Shown here piece by piece: positions 10,261-21,775 of a stretch of 64,000 bases of DNA. This DNA comes from Cymbidium sinense (lineage: Eukaryota; Streptophyta; Magnoliopsida; Asparagales; Orchidaceae). How positions within the stretch are numbered: the stretch's first letter is position 1; each line of letters opens with the position of its first letter. Location of the stretch: the NCBI GenBank assembly GCA_021442155.1, contig CM038218.1, forward strand, positions 58,308,268 to 58,372,267, read 5' to 3'. Under the pieces are notes generated by a model. That model searched no databases and was not told the DNA's origin. It worked only from the letters and a program-made list of their open reading frames with translations. Position numbers and translations under genes: made by a program.

Positions 10261-10343
10261 GGCAAAATTTTTAAAATAAGTATAATTAAAACTTTAATTA
10301 GCGGATTAGGCACATTTTTAAAAAAATTTAAAATAGAGTCGCC
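10261..10343 (+). repeat. Left TIR of the MULE
   Basis: Pairs with 16532-16621 inverted. Shared blocks in order are ttttaaaataag, attaaaactttaatta, cggatta and a T/A-rich run, ending in gtcgcc versus atcgcc. Identity looks to be about 80-85 percent by eye. Confidence 0.85.
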
Positions 10344-11208
10344 TTAAATGACACTTAATTTTAAATATTTGTTTTAAAAGTGCGAATCGAGATCGGACAG
10401 CCGATCCCATTTTCTTCTCCCTAGGACTAAGCACCCGTCGAGCCCTACTGGCCCGCCTTTATCTGACGATATGCCTACCGCCCACCGCCAAATTACCGAT
10501 CCGAAGATTTTGCAAAAGGTATATTTTCCCTTTTTTGTTTTTTTTTTCAAAAAAAATACGTAATATGTGAATGTGAGATGCTTTTGTTGTATTTTATGAT
10601 GTTTGTAGGCAAACATAATGTGGATTTAACTTACTTTAGGCTTTTCTTTAGGTATAGTGTGTAGTAAATTTGGCCCTTATGTTGTTTACGAGAATGGAGA
10701 AAGTGTATCAAATAGGAGATTCAAATATGAAGAAGAAACCGTAGCTATGTGTGCTAAACTCTCGATTTGTAGTCTTGATTATTCTTAATATTCTTGTACA
10801 TTTATAAATTATTGATGTTCTTTCTTTCCCAAATGAGTAGCTATATGTGCTAAACTCTGGATTTGTAGAATGTATTGCAAGTTTTAAATATATATTTTTT
10901 GTTGTGATTGCTTATGTTTAAAATATATAGTTGGAAACCGTATTAACAATGAGAAGCTTGTGTAGGTTAGGTTTTGTTTATCTGTGTATTTTTGAGATAA
11001 GTATGGAAGAAGCATAATTTTTCAATCATTAGACTTAACTTAACTGTTTGGGGACATCTTTAAGAAGCAGAATTTTTCAATCATTTCATAAGTAAGATCT
11101 TTGATTTTTTTAAATTTTTTTTATTATTAAGATGAAGATTAATTTAGCTAATTTAAACAGGTCTGCTCTTGAACATTACTACCTCCGATACACATATTTG
11201 ATTCGAAT
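10344..11208 (+). other. MULE 5' region, no gene seen
   Basis: Between the left TIR and the first transposase exon. Two short phrases recur within it (gctatgtgtgctaaactc at 10744 and gctatatgtgctaaactc at 10840; gcagaatttttcaatca at 11066 resembling agcataatttttcaatca at 11009), so it contains small internal duplications. No recognised coding segment. Confidence 0.5.
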
Positions 11209-13776
11209 ATGAGTTCATACACAGTATGTTTAGTACTATATTATAGCGGCCAACTTAGTTTTAGTGACGATTTCTTCCCTACGTATAGTGGCAGAAAAAA
11301 TCGTCTTATATTAATTTCGCATCGGGCTGATTTTAGCAGCGTACAAAATCAAATCATACGGTCACTCAAAGTTGATTCAACACGGTTCATGATTAATCTC
11401 ATATGTAGGTTTCCTGTTTGTGCTAGTTTCATTGCTACACCATTAAATGATGATGAAGTTTATGAGTCGGTCATCAATGCAGCAAGTGTACAACCTGTTG
11501 TCGTATACGTTGAAATTGAATTGAAATCAGCAGATGATACTGAAGCTAATGAAGATGAATTTCAGCAAACTGAAACTTTCCAACACCATATAACGCCACA
11601 AGAACCATATCATTGGTAAGTTGTTTGAACTGCTTATATGAATACATATTTTCATCTTAACCTTATACACTACATTCAAATGTGTAGCACTAATGATGTA
11701 GATGTATTTGCATCTCCTATACATGCTCATCATATGGCCTCAACTTCTACAACTATGGGTGAGAACCGTTGTGATGAGGTTCCTAAATCGGGGATGAAAA
11801 ATAATGCCAGATAACGAGTTCGATTAATGATGACAAGAAACCAGTCAGATATTGAGAGATTACTCTAACAAAATAGTGGTCGTTGAAGAAAACATGTTCA
11901 GTAACAATGACTACATTCGAGCTTGTCAGTCAACCCAAGAATGGGATAAAGAACTAAACTTTGATGGCCTCCCAACAAATTCTATTTTTCTAGAAGATAA
12001 TTTCATTCCAACAGACCTAAATGAAGGAATGTGTTTCTATGACAAGAGGCACCTTAAATTTACTATCCAAGGTTGGTCAATAACAAATAGTGTGGAATAT
12101 GTGACAAGTGATTCTAATAAAATGAGATTCACGATACTTTGCATTCATAGCAACCATTCAAGTAGGCCATGTTTGTGGTGTCTACATGCCGTGCGAGCAA
12201 GCGGCTTAGTGGTGCCTGGTTGATTTCCAGTATGTCAGGTCCACACACATGCTCTCATTCGATATTGAGCAGCGGACATAGGCAGTGCACATCGCAATTT
12301 ATTAGCTACTACATCCAGCCAGTCATTAGATGTCAGTTGGATTTGAAACCCAGGAAAATTATCGATCACATAGAATCAAAATTTAACATTAAAGTGTCAT
12401 ACATGAAAGCATGGGATGCCCGCAGAAAGGCTATACAAGTTATATTTGGCAAGCTGGGAGTCATCAGGTGTCATCATTTATGACAATTGTATGTTCGATT
12501 ATGCACACGTGTATCGCATCCAGTCAAGTGATTTTGGCCATTTTCAACACATTTTCTGGGCATTTAGACCATCTATATCAGGGTGGCAGTTCTATAGACC
12601 GGTCCTAAGTCTTGATGGTACTTTCCTCTTAGGAAAGTATAGAGGCATTCTACTAACTGTTGTTGGTGTTGATGCTAATAATGGTTTGTTCTCTTTGGCA
12701 TTTGCAATTGTTGAAGCAGAATGCAATGAGTCATGGATTTGGTTTACCATGACATTGAGGGAGTTGGTTCCACTTATATACACGCGACATGATTTATGCA
12801 TTATATCTGACTGTCATTCTGGATTAGTGTGTGGATGCTGTGAAATTTTACCCTAGGCAAAATACTGTCATAGTTTGTGTCATCTCGGGGAAAACTTCAA
12901 GAAGACGTGTAGAATGATGAGAATTTCTGATACTGAGTTTGTGTGTCAGAAAATATATTTGGCAGGTAATACAACTGGCATTCACATATTCACCGGTTAC
13001 ATTACATACATAAAGAATATTAAACCAGAGGCTGCTGAATGACTGCTAGCAAGAGATGTGGCAAAGTGAGCATTGTGTCATGATAGCGGATACAGTTACG
13101 GCACAATGACCACTAACACTTCAGAGTGTTTCAATGGTGTGCTAAAGAGAGCACGTGGATTACCGATTCAGGCTTTAATTACATCAATTTTCTACAATCT
13201 TGTTGTTGTCTTTAACAAACGACTAGATACAACTTCTCATCTTATCCATGTGAATGATTCAATTTTTGCTCCACGTGTGAAAGCTCAACTGTAACAAAAT
13301 GAGCGTGAAGCAAGAAGATGCTCAGATCCTACAAAAATAAATGTAACTGAATTCCAAGTTTTCACAATATCCTCCATGTCATTCAAGGTTGAGTTGCAAG
13401 AACAAGCTTATTACACTTGTACGTGTAGGCAGCCCCAGTTACTGCACATTCCATATCTACATGTGATTGCTGTGATGGGGCAATGTCATGTAAATCATTC
13501 AGAATATGTTTCCCCATACTATACTCTGAAATGTACCACAGCACATACGAAGCTCAATTTCATGTCATTCCAGATTGTACCGACTGGCCAATGTACTTAT
13601 CGAATCATTATACGATTGAACTCACACCGCCAAATGTTAGAAGGCACACTGGCAGGCCTAGGACACGATGATATTTTAATACAATAAATGAGAATGTACA
13701 GCGATCCAATAGAATTTGTGGACTATGCAAAATTTTTGGGCATAACAGGACTACTTGTCCACAAAGGCAACATTAA
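11209..13776 (+). pseudogene. MuDR-type transposase (frameshifted)
   Basis: Domains follow the MULE order. The N-terminal segment 11209-11617 ends at a plausible donor (GG|TAAGTTG context). A DNA-binding domain of the Mut type lies at about 12010-12210 (KFTIQGWSITNSVEY, PCLWCLHAVRAS). The MULE transposase core runs from about 12540 to 12850: FWAFRPSISGWQFYRPVLSL, then SLDGTFLLGKYRGILL with the first catalytic Asp and CIISDCHSG with the second. At about 13100 comes MTTNTSECFNGVLKRARGLP. A SWIM-type CxC...CxH zinc finger lies at about 13410-13470, and a C-terminal CCHC knuckle (CGLCKIFGHNRTTC) ends at the stop 13774-13776. At least three frame changes (near 12210, 12470, 12840) and several stops make it non-functional. 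Confidence 0.9.
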
Positions 13777-14037
13777 TGTTGTTTTGTTAGGATGTTAGTT
13801 TTTTTTGGACTTATGTACTTGAATTGTATTCTGGTTGTTAGTTTCTCTTAGACTTACGTACTTGAATTGTATTCTAGCTGTTAGTGTTTATTTTCCAATA
13901 TATAGCTTTTTTTGGGTGTAAGTGTTTCTTTAAGGCCCCATGTACAGAAATTTTCTATAAATATAGTTGTATTTATGAATTTGTAACGCCACATATACTG
14001 AGATTCACTCCCAAATATTGTTTACTATACAGGTTAC

Positions 14038-16175
14038 ATGGCGATGGAGGAAGGAGGAGCTACTAGATGTCAGCGTAGATGCCACACAGATGAGTCCCCC
14101 GTTGATTATGGCCCCGCATCCTTAGAGGTTCACCCCAGCATCGCGGCATTGCGTGAAGATCTTGCACATCTCGATATGGTATATTTTACTTCATTTGTTG
14201 TAATATTTATGCTTTTATTGTTGTAATATTTATATCTCATATGTCATTTTGATCAAATAATTTTTTTTCTTATGTGCAACCATTGTAGAAAGCGCGCATA
14301 CTTATGTTGAGATTGGCCAGTTAATTGCCCACGGTTTATGGATGGACTACAAGATGTTGGGTTGGACTGCGTTTCACATCTGCAGTATCTCAGACTTGAT
14401 CACCACTTGCTGGCCGTCCGTATGACGAATACATTTCATTTGGCAGTTGGTGAGATGATAGTTATGTTACAGGACGTTGCAATGATTCTTGGTGTTCGGA
14501 TTGATAGACCACCTATTATAGGACCACCAATGATTGGGGAGGATAGACGATGGCTATCTTGGACTGATTGTTACGATGAGCTCATCAGGAGACATCCAGA
14601 TCCAAATGTGGTATACCATGACCCTAAACAGCCACATGTTACATCGACATTCCGCGTGGCGGCATACGGGACTGCGTTATCTTGATGGACATTTTATAGG
14701 GATTCATATTTGGATCTACCAGATGCCGACTTTCTTATGCACATTAGAGCGTACATATTGTTCACCATTGGTTGTTTTCTCATGCCAGATACTTTTGGGT
14801 CGGAGATACATCTACAATACTTATCACTGCTAGATGATTTGAGCATATTTAGCAGATACTCTATTGGAGCAGCTGTGTTGGCACATCTATACAGAGAGTT
14901 GAATGAAGCTACTAAGCCAAAGCGGACAAACATGGCAGGATGTCTGCATCTACTCCAGGTATGGTCGTGGGAGCATATACATGTTGGCCGACCCACATTA
15001 GAGGTACCCTTTCCATCAGAGTTGGAGGGTCTGAGCATTGGATGCAGGTGGAATGAAGGTTGAGGGAGATGACATACTCATGTTAGAGTATACCGAGATG
15101 AGCTTGATGGTTTCTGAGTCGGGTATGAGTAAGTGCACTTTGATTCATTTTTTTTTCTAATCTTACATATGACATATATTTCTTAATATGATGTTACGTG
15201 ATATGGAGCCTTACAGGCGGCAGTCGCAGAGTGGATATATTTGGGCGGGCTGGCTTGCTCGGGTGCCAGGCTGGAAGAGAATTGAGTGGTACCTCCTGGG
15301 TGTGTCCTTAGGCTTTGGTCTATCAGTCGGCGTGGAGCCTATAGATCACGCATTTCATCAGTCGATGGTGGAAGCGTTGATTGGGTTGAGTACCACCAGA
15401 GTTACATATTACAGTGGGAGGCCGGACATTCTTGGTTGTACTACAGTGCGGTTCCACCTACAGTTGACCCGATGGTTAGTCGGTACATGAGGTGGTATCG
15501 GTCAGAGCCTCTACACATGGGGCTCACCATTCCTACCACCTACTATCCTTGAGCTCCTGAAGATAGACTGATGGTTAGTCTGAAAAACTATAAGCTATTC
15601 AAATTTTGATATGTTATGCGAACTAAATTACATAATTGCCTAAACAGCGGGAGCATATCTTGGACACACTAGATATTTTCCAGCCTTATTTTGGGAGAGA
15701 TATGGATTCTGATTTTCAGCATTCAATTAATACCTCGAGGTTATGCGACTAGAAGGACATGCACATATTAGATAGCAGATAAAGAGATTCAGATAATGTC
15801 GGTTCTTCTGCGCACTTCGTCTTCCCTACGCATCTTGTAGGATTTGATGTGTCCATTATCATACCGGATGTTGGTCCATACTGATTTACCCTATGGCACA
15901 CCAACTCGTACCCTTATCGAGGAAGCCATGTTGATCCATTTCATTCATGGCGTGAGACTCTATGTATCCTCACCCACCGGTCACATGTGAGATGCACGTA
16001 TCTTGTCCCCTTTGACCATCACGGAGATACGATGTTACACCCTCGATATAATACAAAGGAGGCCCGACCGGGCTCGAGGCGAAGTGCGGCATCGGCATCT
16101 GCAAGGCAGATCTCGACGACCTCTGCCACGACACACCCAGGAGTGGCCACTTCCACCACGGAGGCACCGCGTTAG
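14038..16175 (+). pseudogene. Plant mobile domain (PMD) gene carried by the MULE
   Basis: The first exon (14038-14178) starts MAMEEGGATRCQRRCHTDES, and a plausible intron with an acceptor lies near 14288. The PMD follows: MTNTFHLAVGEMIVMLQDVA at about 14420-14480, then HIRAYILFTIGCFLMPD at about 14735-14790, and VWSWEHIHVGRP at about 14960-14996. These match the aminotransferase-like PMD of MAIN/MAIL1-type proteins and their transposon relatives. The two long blocks share one frame and are split by a single TGA at 14683-14685. Later parts (15188-15552) change frame once and include YMRWYRSEPLHMG, a typical PMD C-terminal block. An Arg/Ser-rich tail ends near 16175. Function in the transposon is unknown; host PMD proteins act in silencing and genome maintenance. 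Confidence 0.85.
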
Positions 16176-16531
16176 ATGTCCTTAGTTGTCATCTGTAGTT
16201 ATGGATCATCTGATAGCTTGATGTACACTACTCTATAATTATTTTATATTTTCTATGTATACTGCTTATCAGGACACTGTTTATCTATGTTACAATGAAT
16301 TGTATTTTCTCTGCGGAGTGTCAGATATATTTTTTAGTATTGAATTATCAGACTTTAGAAATTTTGGAGAATTAGATAATGGTTATACATATTATTGTGC
16401 TTGTAAACTTTTTTTTTCAAATTTGTGTCACAATATTCAAAACTGCATCCCAGCTTTTGAATAGAAAAAGCGAAATCTGTGGAAAATTTTTAATATATAT
16501 ATATATATAAGGGCCAGTCGCCCGTTAAACG

Positions 16532-16621
16532 GGCGATTGTGCCTATTTTTAAATTTTTTTTTTAAAATATGTCTAATCCGTTAATTAAAGTTTTAATCAT
16601 GCTTATTTTAAAAAAATTTCC
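16532..16621 (-). repeat. Right TIR of the MULE
   Basis: Inverted partner of 10261-10343. Just inside it, 16513-16536 is a short palindrome (cgcccgtt and aacgggcg around a centre), which could form a hairpin at the subterminal position. Confidence 0.85.
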
Positions 16622-16630
16622 ATATAAGAA

Positions 16631-17118
16631 TTATTGAATTAAATGACAATTGTCTTGATTTAATATATGGTTGACTTGGTTACTAGCATGGAATTAAGAC
16701 CTATGAATTTGTTAATCGAAATAAGCAGGCCTTCGTAGGTTAAAATATGGATATTTGCTTATTGCTCTTTAAGTAAACTCTATGATTGATGATTGGAAGT
16801 TTATTACATCTCTCAATGCTGATAATACGATAGAGTTGACTATAGAAAACCCACTTTTTGAATCAATCAAACTAAAGCTTGGAGCATAACTATATTTTAT
16901 CTCTAGAAGATGGCGATGATCAGACGCATCCTGAGGTATGTACAAATGGATTTTTTTGGTCTTGATGAGAACAAAGCAATGCAACTAGTGGATCAACACG
17001 TAGATGTGGCAATGCTTAGTGAGTCACAATAAATTTGATAAAATGGAAAAAATTTAATGAGAGTTGATAAAAAAAAATGTTTATGAAGCTTCGCAAATTT
17101 ATAAGCAATAATGTCTAA
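16631..17118. other. Intergenic, no gene seen
   Basis: Right flank of the MULE. The first bases (gaattaaatgacaattgtc, 16635-16654) resemble 10116-10135 on the other side of the element, which is part of a phrase repeated upstream of the citrate-binding-like copies. Otherwise nothing recognised. Confidence 0.5.
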
Positions 17119-18487
17119 TGTAAAGTCAATTTAGTTGCCTCGTTCGGTCAACTTAGACACATTGATGCACTGTCAAATAAATTGTTAACTGTGATTCTTC
17201 CGGTTGATAATATGATTCATAAATTGTTAACTGTGATTCTTCCGATTGATAATATGATTCTAATCAAAGATACCTCCTTCCTTCTCCTCATAGCACACTT
17301 TTAGAATACGTTAATTTAGCCTTATGAACTGCATAGAAATAGGAGTTTGAATAATTAACATAACACAATATAATCACAGCGCAAACAATTTTGGATTCAG
17401 GTTGATCCAACTAAATTTTAGGATGAGTCTGGATTTAAAAATCCAACCAATTTAATTTTCAAGTCGGGTTCAGCTTGCTATCCAATACAAAATTGACTCA
17501 ATTTTAACTCTAAATTGAATTTGACTTGTCAATTTGAGATTGAGTTGAATTTAACCTGTGAACCTGAATTTGACTAATTTTTATCCAAATTTAATCTAAA
17601 ATATATGTTCAAATATTTTTTTTTCAAGTCAATCAAGTTGGCAGTTGATTCAGGTTTAATAAATGAGTTAGGGTTAGTTTAGATCTATTTTTGTCAAACT
17701 CAAACTTAACAAACTTACTCAAATTAACACTCCTACACAACAAATTAGACTGATAATGGTCTTAGTCCTCAATGCTCAATGGTTCACGTCATGCTAGCCT
17801 CACCCACATTGATGTAAAGTCAATTTAGTTGTCTTATTTGGTCAACTTTGAGACATTGATGCAGTGTCAAATAAATTGTTCCTTGTACTTCTTCCAATTG
17901 ACAATATGATTATACAAAGATACCTCCTTCCTTCTCCTCATCACTCTTTTAGAATACATCAATTTAGCCTTCTGAATTTCATAAAAATAGGGGTATGTAT
18001 AATTGAGCTTATACTATAACTCAATATAGACTCAACTCAAAAAATTTTAGGTTCTACTTTATCCAATTAACTTTTAGGTTGGGTCTTGGTCTCATAATCC
18101 CATTTTACTTCTTAAGTTGGGTCACTTGAATCCAAAAATATCAATTTTGACTCTCTAAATCGAATTTGACTTGTCAAAGATTAACTTTGTCTAATTTGAA
18201 TTTCGATTTATTTAAATTAGATATAAATTGTATGTCAAAATATATCACTCGGGTTATTTTAAGATTAATCAAGTTTAAGGCGGGTTGATTCGGGTTGAAG
18301 TTTTTAACTCATTTTAATAAATGGGCTAGGATTGGGTTAAACCTATTTGCATCGGGTTAAGCTTAATTCAGACTCAAACCCAATCTACAGACTCAAATTA
18401 ATACTCATACACAAAAAATTATAGTGAAAATGGTCTTGCCTCTCACTACTTAATGGTTCACATCATCTTGGACTCACCCATAGTGAT
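17119..18487 (+). repeat. Tandem duplication, two diverged units of about 694 bp
   Basis: Unit 1 (17119-17812) and unit 2 (17813-about 18487) both begin tgtaaagtcaatttagttg. Both continue through tacctccttccttctcctca and end with ggttcac-tcat...ctcaccca. Each unit contains a diverged MITE-like insert of about 400 bp starting near taggagtttgaataatt (17339) or taggggtatgtataatt (17988). These inserts are rich in gggttgattcgggtt-type words like those of the hAT-type MITE at 31092, so the insert predates the duplication. Confidence 0.8.
17177..17260 (+). repeat. 42-bp tandem repeat, 2 units
   Basis: Two adjacent copies of ataaattgttaactgtgatt... (17177-17218 and 17219-17260) differing at one base (cggttg versus cgattg). 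Unit 2 of the 694-bp duplication has only one copy, so this happened after that duplication. Confidence 0.92.
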
Positions 18488-18733
18488 GGCTCATGTCATC
18501 CTAGTCTCCTAAAACATAGGATTTCATAAATTTGGGGATGGAGAAGATGTGGTATGATATGTTTGGATTTGTTTAATTAGAAGTAAATTTTTTTATTGAA
18601 TTCTAAATTAAAATTTATTTTGATGATATAGCAATTTTATTTTAAAAAATAACATGCATATAAATTATAGTGCTATATAACATATTAACTTCTAGTCCAT
18701 GAAACATAAGCATTAGCATAATTAAATCTGAAA

Positions 18734-19602
18734 GGAAAAATTTTATATAAGCACAATTAAAAAATTAAAGTAGATAATTAAGTATGTTTAAAAAATTTAA
18801 AATAGACCGTCGTCTATTCAAGCATGAGCTACATGGACTCACGTTAGCATAGTTCGTTAAATGATGAATTTTTTTTAAAATAATTTTTTAGCTTTGCCTA
18901 ACTCACTGTCAATGTTAGAACTGAGCAATTTTTGTATCATTAAAAGGTGTGAAATTCTCAAACTTTCGTAACTTTCATTATTCTTACTCGATCAGTTGCA
19001 GTTTTTATGTTTGTTCATTTTTTTATGGTGTGAAATACATTAAACCCACCAACAAAAATTTTTTGCCCATAATGCACTCGTCCCATGTCAAAAATTTAGT
19101 GATTTTAGTATCCTTGGAAGGTTTACAAAATTCTCTATGACTTATGTTGACAACTTTCGACGACTCTCGCTTGATCGGTTGTAATTTTCAGTTTTTTATT
19201 CTGTATATTTGACATCATAAAAAAGTGAACAAACATGAAAATTATGGCTAATCGAGCGAGAATCTTTGATATTTGTCAACATTAAAGTCGTAGAGAATTT
19301 CGTAAGCTTTCCAAATTTACAAAAATTGCTCCGTTCCGACACCCAATAAGTAAGTTACAGATAAAAAATTATTGTTGAGCTAAAATTATTTTTAAAAAAA
19401 AATTAGTCAAAGCAAGTCGCTTATTCAACTAACGACTTTGCGATGAAATCTAGGCAAGTTGTTGTTAGGTGGAATCACGTGGGTCAGTCTCGTGGTCGTA
19501 AACCAAGTGGATTAAGCGAGCATCTATGCCCATTTTTATTTTTTTAAACGTGCTTAATTATTTAATTTAATTTTTAATTATGCTCATTTTAAAAATTTTG
19601 TT
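18734..19602. mobile_element. Non-autonomous MULE-like element with long, rearranged inverted arms
   Basis: The left end (ggaaaaattttatataagca, then ttaagtatgttta and aatttaaaata) mirrors the right end (inverted: gaacaaaatttttaaaatga, then ttaagcacgttta). Both resemble the TIRs of the MULE at 10261. Inside, phrases such as gagcaatttttgta, gaaattctc-a-actttcg and gtttgttcatttttttatg recur three times, twice in one orientation and once inverted, so the arms are long and rearranged. No coding capacity. No convincing target duplication was found, so the exact ends are uncertain. Confidence 0.65.
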
Positions 19603-19799
19603 CTCACCTTCCTAGCAAAGTCAACCCATCAAGAAAAAGAAAACTTCACAACCTTCCTTCTTCCCTTTCATCAGCAAAGTAGGGATTAAAAAGAAAAAGA
19701 TCAAAGTCAATCTGTATCCAATAGAAATATCCAGTGGACGGAACCAGGCAGGGTGGGGTAATAATAAATTGTCGCTTATTCAATTATTATTATTTATAT

Positions 19800-19985
19800 A
19801 AAATACTTTAAAAAATTGTCCAGATGTCATTTAATACATTAATACTTCCCAAATGTCTTTTATTAATAATGCTCGACAACAATTCCTTAAACACTTTAAA
19901 AACTGCCCAAATGTCATTTAATGCAATAATACTTCCCAAACCTCCTTTATCAATAATGCTCGACAACTATTCCTTCTTACCGTGT
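19800..19985. repeat. Duplicated phrase shared with upstream regions of the citrate-binding-like copies
   Basis: Two copies about 95 bases apart of a phrase containing atgtcatttaat, aatacttcccaaa and ttattaataatgctcgacaac. Its reverse complement resembles 10065-10125 (attaataataaagggcactt, gggaagtattattgtattaa) upstream of copy 1. It probably reflects an older duplication of the gene's upstream region. Confidence 0.6.
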
Positions 19986-20455
19986 TTTAGATGTTAATAT
20001 TAGTCAAAATCCTTATCATAGAAGGGCCAGTAAAGCCATAAATATGATAAAAATAAAGCTTTTAACATAAGTTTAAAATTTTGACAAAAGAAAATATTTT
20101 TTTTTTATGTTTTAAAAATATTTTTTTATAATTTAAAATAATAATTTTGGGATTATTAAAAAAAAACGAACTTAGTACTTATCATTGCACGAAAGAATTT
20201 CAAAGGAACTCTATCCAAATCTTCATCTCCCAGTGAATTTTTTTTGAAGTAAGCCAATAAATATTGTACATCAGATATAATAATTTAATTATGACCTAAT
20301 TTTATAATAACAACAACAACCCTTTATCTCTCTCTAATATATAATATTCAATATCATATTCTCATTTAATCCTAATAAATGATCATTTTAATACTTTTCA
20401 ATCAAATCTTTTAAATCTACCTCTATCTTTTTTTCAACATAAATAATCTCATATT

Positions 20456-20460
<5 letters not shown>

Positions 20461-20529
<69 letters not shown>
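20461..20529. repeat. (TC)n(TA)n compound microsatellite
   Basis: About 30 bases of TC followed by about 39 bases of TA. Confidence 0.95.
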
Positions 20530-20531
<2 letters not shown>

Positions 20532-21467
20532 TATGATTAGACTTGCTATTTTTAATTTCATATTGCTAGGTCATTATAAGCCCTAGCACTCTTAATTTTT
20601 TATTCAACGTCACCTTCAAGTCAGCATTTTTTTTTTTTTTGGGACCATCTAACACCCCACCCATTCAAGCATGCATCATGATGTCATGTCATAAATACAC
20701 ATTCATCACCTACTCAGACGCCTCACTGATGCTCCACTATGGGGCCCGCTCACGCAAGATCTTCCTAATTAATGCCGTGCACTAGCCCTTTCTCATTCTC
20801 AAAGTGAGCTCAAATTATTTTAAAAGCCATTGGAATGCTAATTCTAACAATTAAATAGTAGAAATGATGAACTGAGAAAGAACAATCTAACAAGACTAAA
20901 ATTATATAATTTAAAGTGCATTTAAATTACGAACTACCCAAACCAAGCTGGGTCGGGCTGGTCCTACCCGGTCCAAGGGACTGCCTAGCCGCCGTCCTCT
21001 ATTCTTCATTGTGCAATGAAATAGTGGCAAGGGTCTCCCGGTTTCCAACCAACTGGCTGTCCATTGGAATGGTCGAACAGCCAATTATCGATCTCCTAAA
21101 CCTGACCATGATCTGGGATAATTGATCGGACTAGCTTAGGGATGAAATTATAAATTTACATCTACAAAGGCCTATTAGCCAACAGTAGAATAGCCTTTAA
21201 AGAAGAAGAAGAATAATAAAAAGAAGATAAAAGGCCCGCTTATTAATCTCATTAAGCTAAGTCGAATGGTCGTAATTAATATTTGCTTTAGCATTTCAAA
21301 TTCCAAAATATTGTTTAATCATTGTGCTAAGCACGCTTAGTTTTACAAACTAATTAGGCCACCTAAACAAATGATAATAATAACTAATCAGTATTATTAA
21401 TTAATATATCTTTATTTAGTGAAATGTTAATTAATGGCTCATTTCACAATTTATCTAACTTCTAAAG

Positions 21468-21470
<3 letters not shown>
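20530..21470. other. Intergenic / upstream of citrate-binding-like copy 2, no gene seen
   Basis: The open frame 20916-21125 has no recognisable domain or coding pattern and is not called. The region is otherwise AT-rich, with a GAA-rich patch near 21200. Confidence 0.5.

Positions 21471-21532
<62 letters not shown>
21471..21532. repeat. (AT)n microsatellite
   Basis: A pure AT run of about 62 bases, about 160 bases before the TATA box of copy 2. Confidence 0.97.
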
Positions 21533-21536
<4 letters not shown>

Positions 21537-21690
21537 TTGATAAATCCAAAATAATGTTAATACAGAAAACTAATCATGCATGACAAATAACATAAATGCA
21601 TAATGCTTAATAACTGTATCTTAATAAAATAAAGATCCAAACTATCAATTTAGTATGATGCATCACTTGAATTAAACTATCGTTTTAGGC

Positions 21691-21700
21691 TTATATATAG
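21691..21700 (+). promoter_or_regulatory. TATA box of citrate-binding-like copy 2
   Basis: TTATATATAG, 76 bases before the ATG at 21776. Spacing and sequence match the box before copy 1. Confidence 0.6.
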
Positions 21701-21775
21701 CCTTCAATTTCCACCATTTCTCCCCAAGTACTTGGAAATAAACTATATCCCCTACAGAAAATAGAGTACCTAGCC

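Larger units (their letters stand above)
10261..16621 (+). mobile_element. Mutator-like element (MULE) with transposase and plant mobile domain gene
   Basis: Terminal inverted repeats of about 85 bp bound the element. The left starts GGCAAAATTTTTAAAATAAG. The right, read inverted, starts GGAAATTTTTTTAAAATAAG and continues in parallel (attaaaactttaatta, cggatta). Flanking bases ATATAAGTA (10252-10260) and ATATAAGAA (16622-16630) form a 9-bp target duplication with one mismatch, the size expected for MULEs. Inside, both on the plus strand, are a MuDR-type transposase and a PMD gene, both damaged. Length 6361 bp. Two shorter elements with the same end motif lie at 18734 and 48242. Confidence 0.9.

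Noticed and set aside
18725..19612. Target duplication for the 18734-19602 element
   Set aside because: Flanks compared at several border choices do not match, so none is claimed.
20916..21125. Open frame of 69 codons upstream of the citrate-binding-like copy 2
   Set aside because: No recognisable motif, no neighbours that fit, and a length expected by chance in a locally GC-richer patch.
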